Made by a program: the position numbers and the translations under genes
Shown: piece after piece, positions 49,904-50,005 of the stretch
How positions within the stretch are numbered: position 1 is the first letter of the stretch
Layout of the letters: the number at the start of each line of letters is the position of its first letter
Origin: JBCDGZ01 sp038750655
Lineage (GTDB): Bacteria; Bacteroidota; Bacteroidia; Chitinophagales; Saprospiraceae
DNA length: 50,005 nt
Direction of reading: 5' to 3'
Assembly (NCBI GenBank): GCA_038750655.1
Contig: JBCDGZ010000044.1
Coordinates: forward strand, 1-50,005
Notes under the pieces: model-generated
What the model was told of the DNA's origin: nothing
Databases searched by the model: none
What the model saw: the letters and a program-made list of their open reading frames with translations, nothing else

Positions 49904-49974
49904 TGACCCATGGTGTAATGGCAACACATCTGGTTTTGGTCCAGACGTTCTAGGTTCGAGTCCTAGTGGGTCAA
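49904..49974 (+). tRNA. tRNA-Gln (UUG anticodon)
   Basis: A complete cloverleaf of 71 bases. The acceptor arm TGACCCA (49904-49910) pairs with TGGGTCA (49967-49973), and A is the discriminator. The anticodon arm is TCTGG-TTTTGGT-CCAGA with anticodon TTG. The T arm is CTAGG-TTCGAGT-CCTAG. CCA is not encoded. Confidence 0.95.
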
Positions 49975-50005
49975 CAGCCTAAAAGCCTTGATAATCAATG
50001 ATTTA

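Noticed and set aside
1..50005. CRISPR array, prophage or complete insertion sequence
   Set aside because: No regularly spaced repeats, transposase, integrase or phage structural operon were seen; the tail-collar trio alone is not enough.

Overview
The window looks like a chromosomal segment of a member of the Bacteroidota, most likely the Saprospiria (Lewinella-like). Several things point there. Promoters fit the Bacteroidota TTG-N~20-TAnnTTTG pattern rather than -35/-10, and starts lack strong Shine-Dalgarno sequences. There are DUF3078 and DUF5687 proteins, a free-standing LytTR regulator, a futalosine-pathway menaquinone gene (mqnC), many lipoproteins, and a long low-complexity N-terminus on IF-2. 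No rRNA operon, phage, complete insertion sequence or CRISPR array is visible. One tRNA-Gln(UUG) lies at the right edge.

Layout. 0.2-7.2 kb is accessory in character: a cysteine-rich lipoprotein, a family-4 glycosyltransferase, L-aspartate oxidase (nadB), and a tandemly duplicated two-gene module (lipoprotein plus exported cysteine-rich protein). One module copy carries a frameshift at a G6 tract. 7.4-12.8 kb holds a LytTR regulator divergent from a helical-repeat protein, a 74-aa peptide with a double-glycine leader resembling RiPP precursors, a methionine-type aminotransferase with a pterin dehydratase, and an M42 peptidase. 12.9-18.1 kb is envelope biogenesis: a flippase, uppS and bamA. 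18.1-23.3 kb is the minus-strand rimP-nusA-infB translation/transcription operon, with a well-formed promoter and a terminator-like hairpin in its leader. 23.5-29.2 kb holds mqnC, purine nucleoside phosphorylase, an NAD(P)-binding protein and uvrA. 29.2-30.3 kb is a Panacea-type toxin-antitoxin pair inserted between uvrA and mnmG. 32.3-37.2 kb holds a conserved protein of unknown function, an M15 peptidase lipoprotein, a redoxin and three tandem tail-collar proteins. 37.5-43.9 kb is lpxD-like acyltransferase, an ABC ATPase, a DUF5687 membrane protein and polA. 44.0-50.0 kb holds DUF3078 and MscS-like proteins, an ECF sigma factor with a small partner, a truncated secreted-protein gene abutting hpt, an alpha/beta hydrolase, an OmpA-family protein and tRNA-Gln.

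Working together: UppS makes the undecaprenyl carrier used by envelope polymer pathways in which a flippase could act, LpxD-type acyltransferase serves lipid A, and BamA inserts outer-membrane proteins. RimP, NusA and IF-2 form the conserved ribosome/transcription operon. The parts most worth a second look are the orphan RiPP-like precursor, the duplicated lipoprotein/cysteine-rich module with its G-tract frameshift, the attenuator-like leader of rimP-nusA-infB, the Panacea toxin-antitoxin pair, a 115-bp terminal-inverted-repeat element with a second partial copy 10 kb away, and the gene fossil in front of hpt. Functions are assigned from reading the sequence only; no database search was run.
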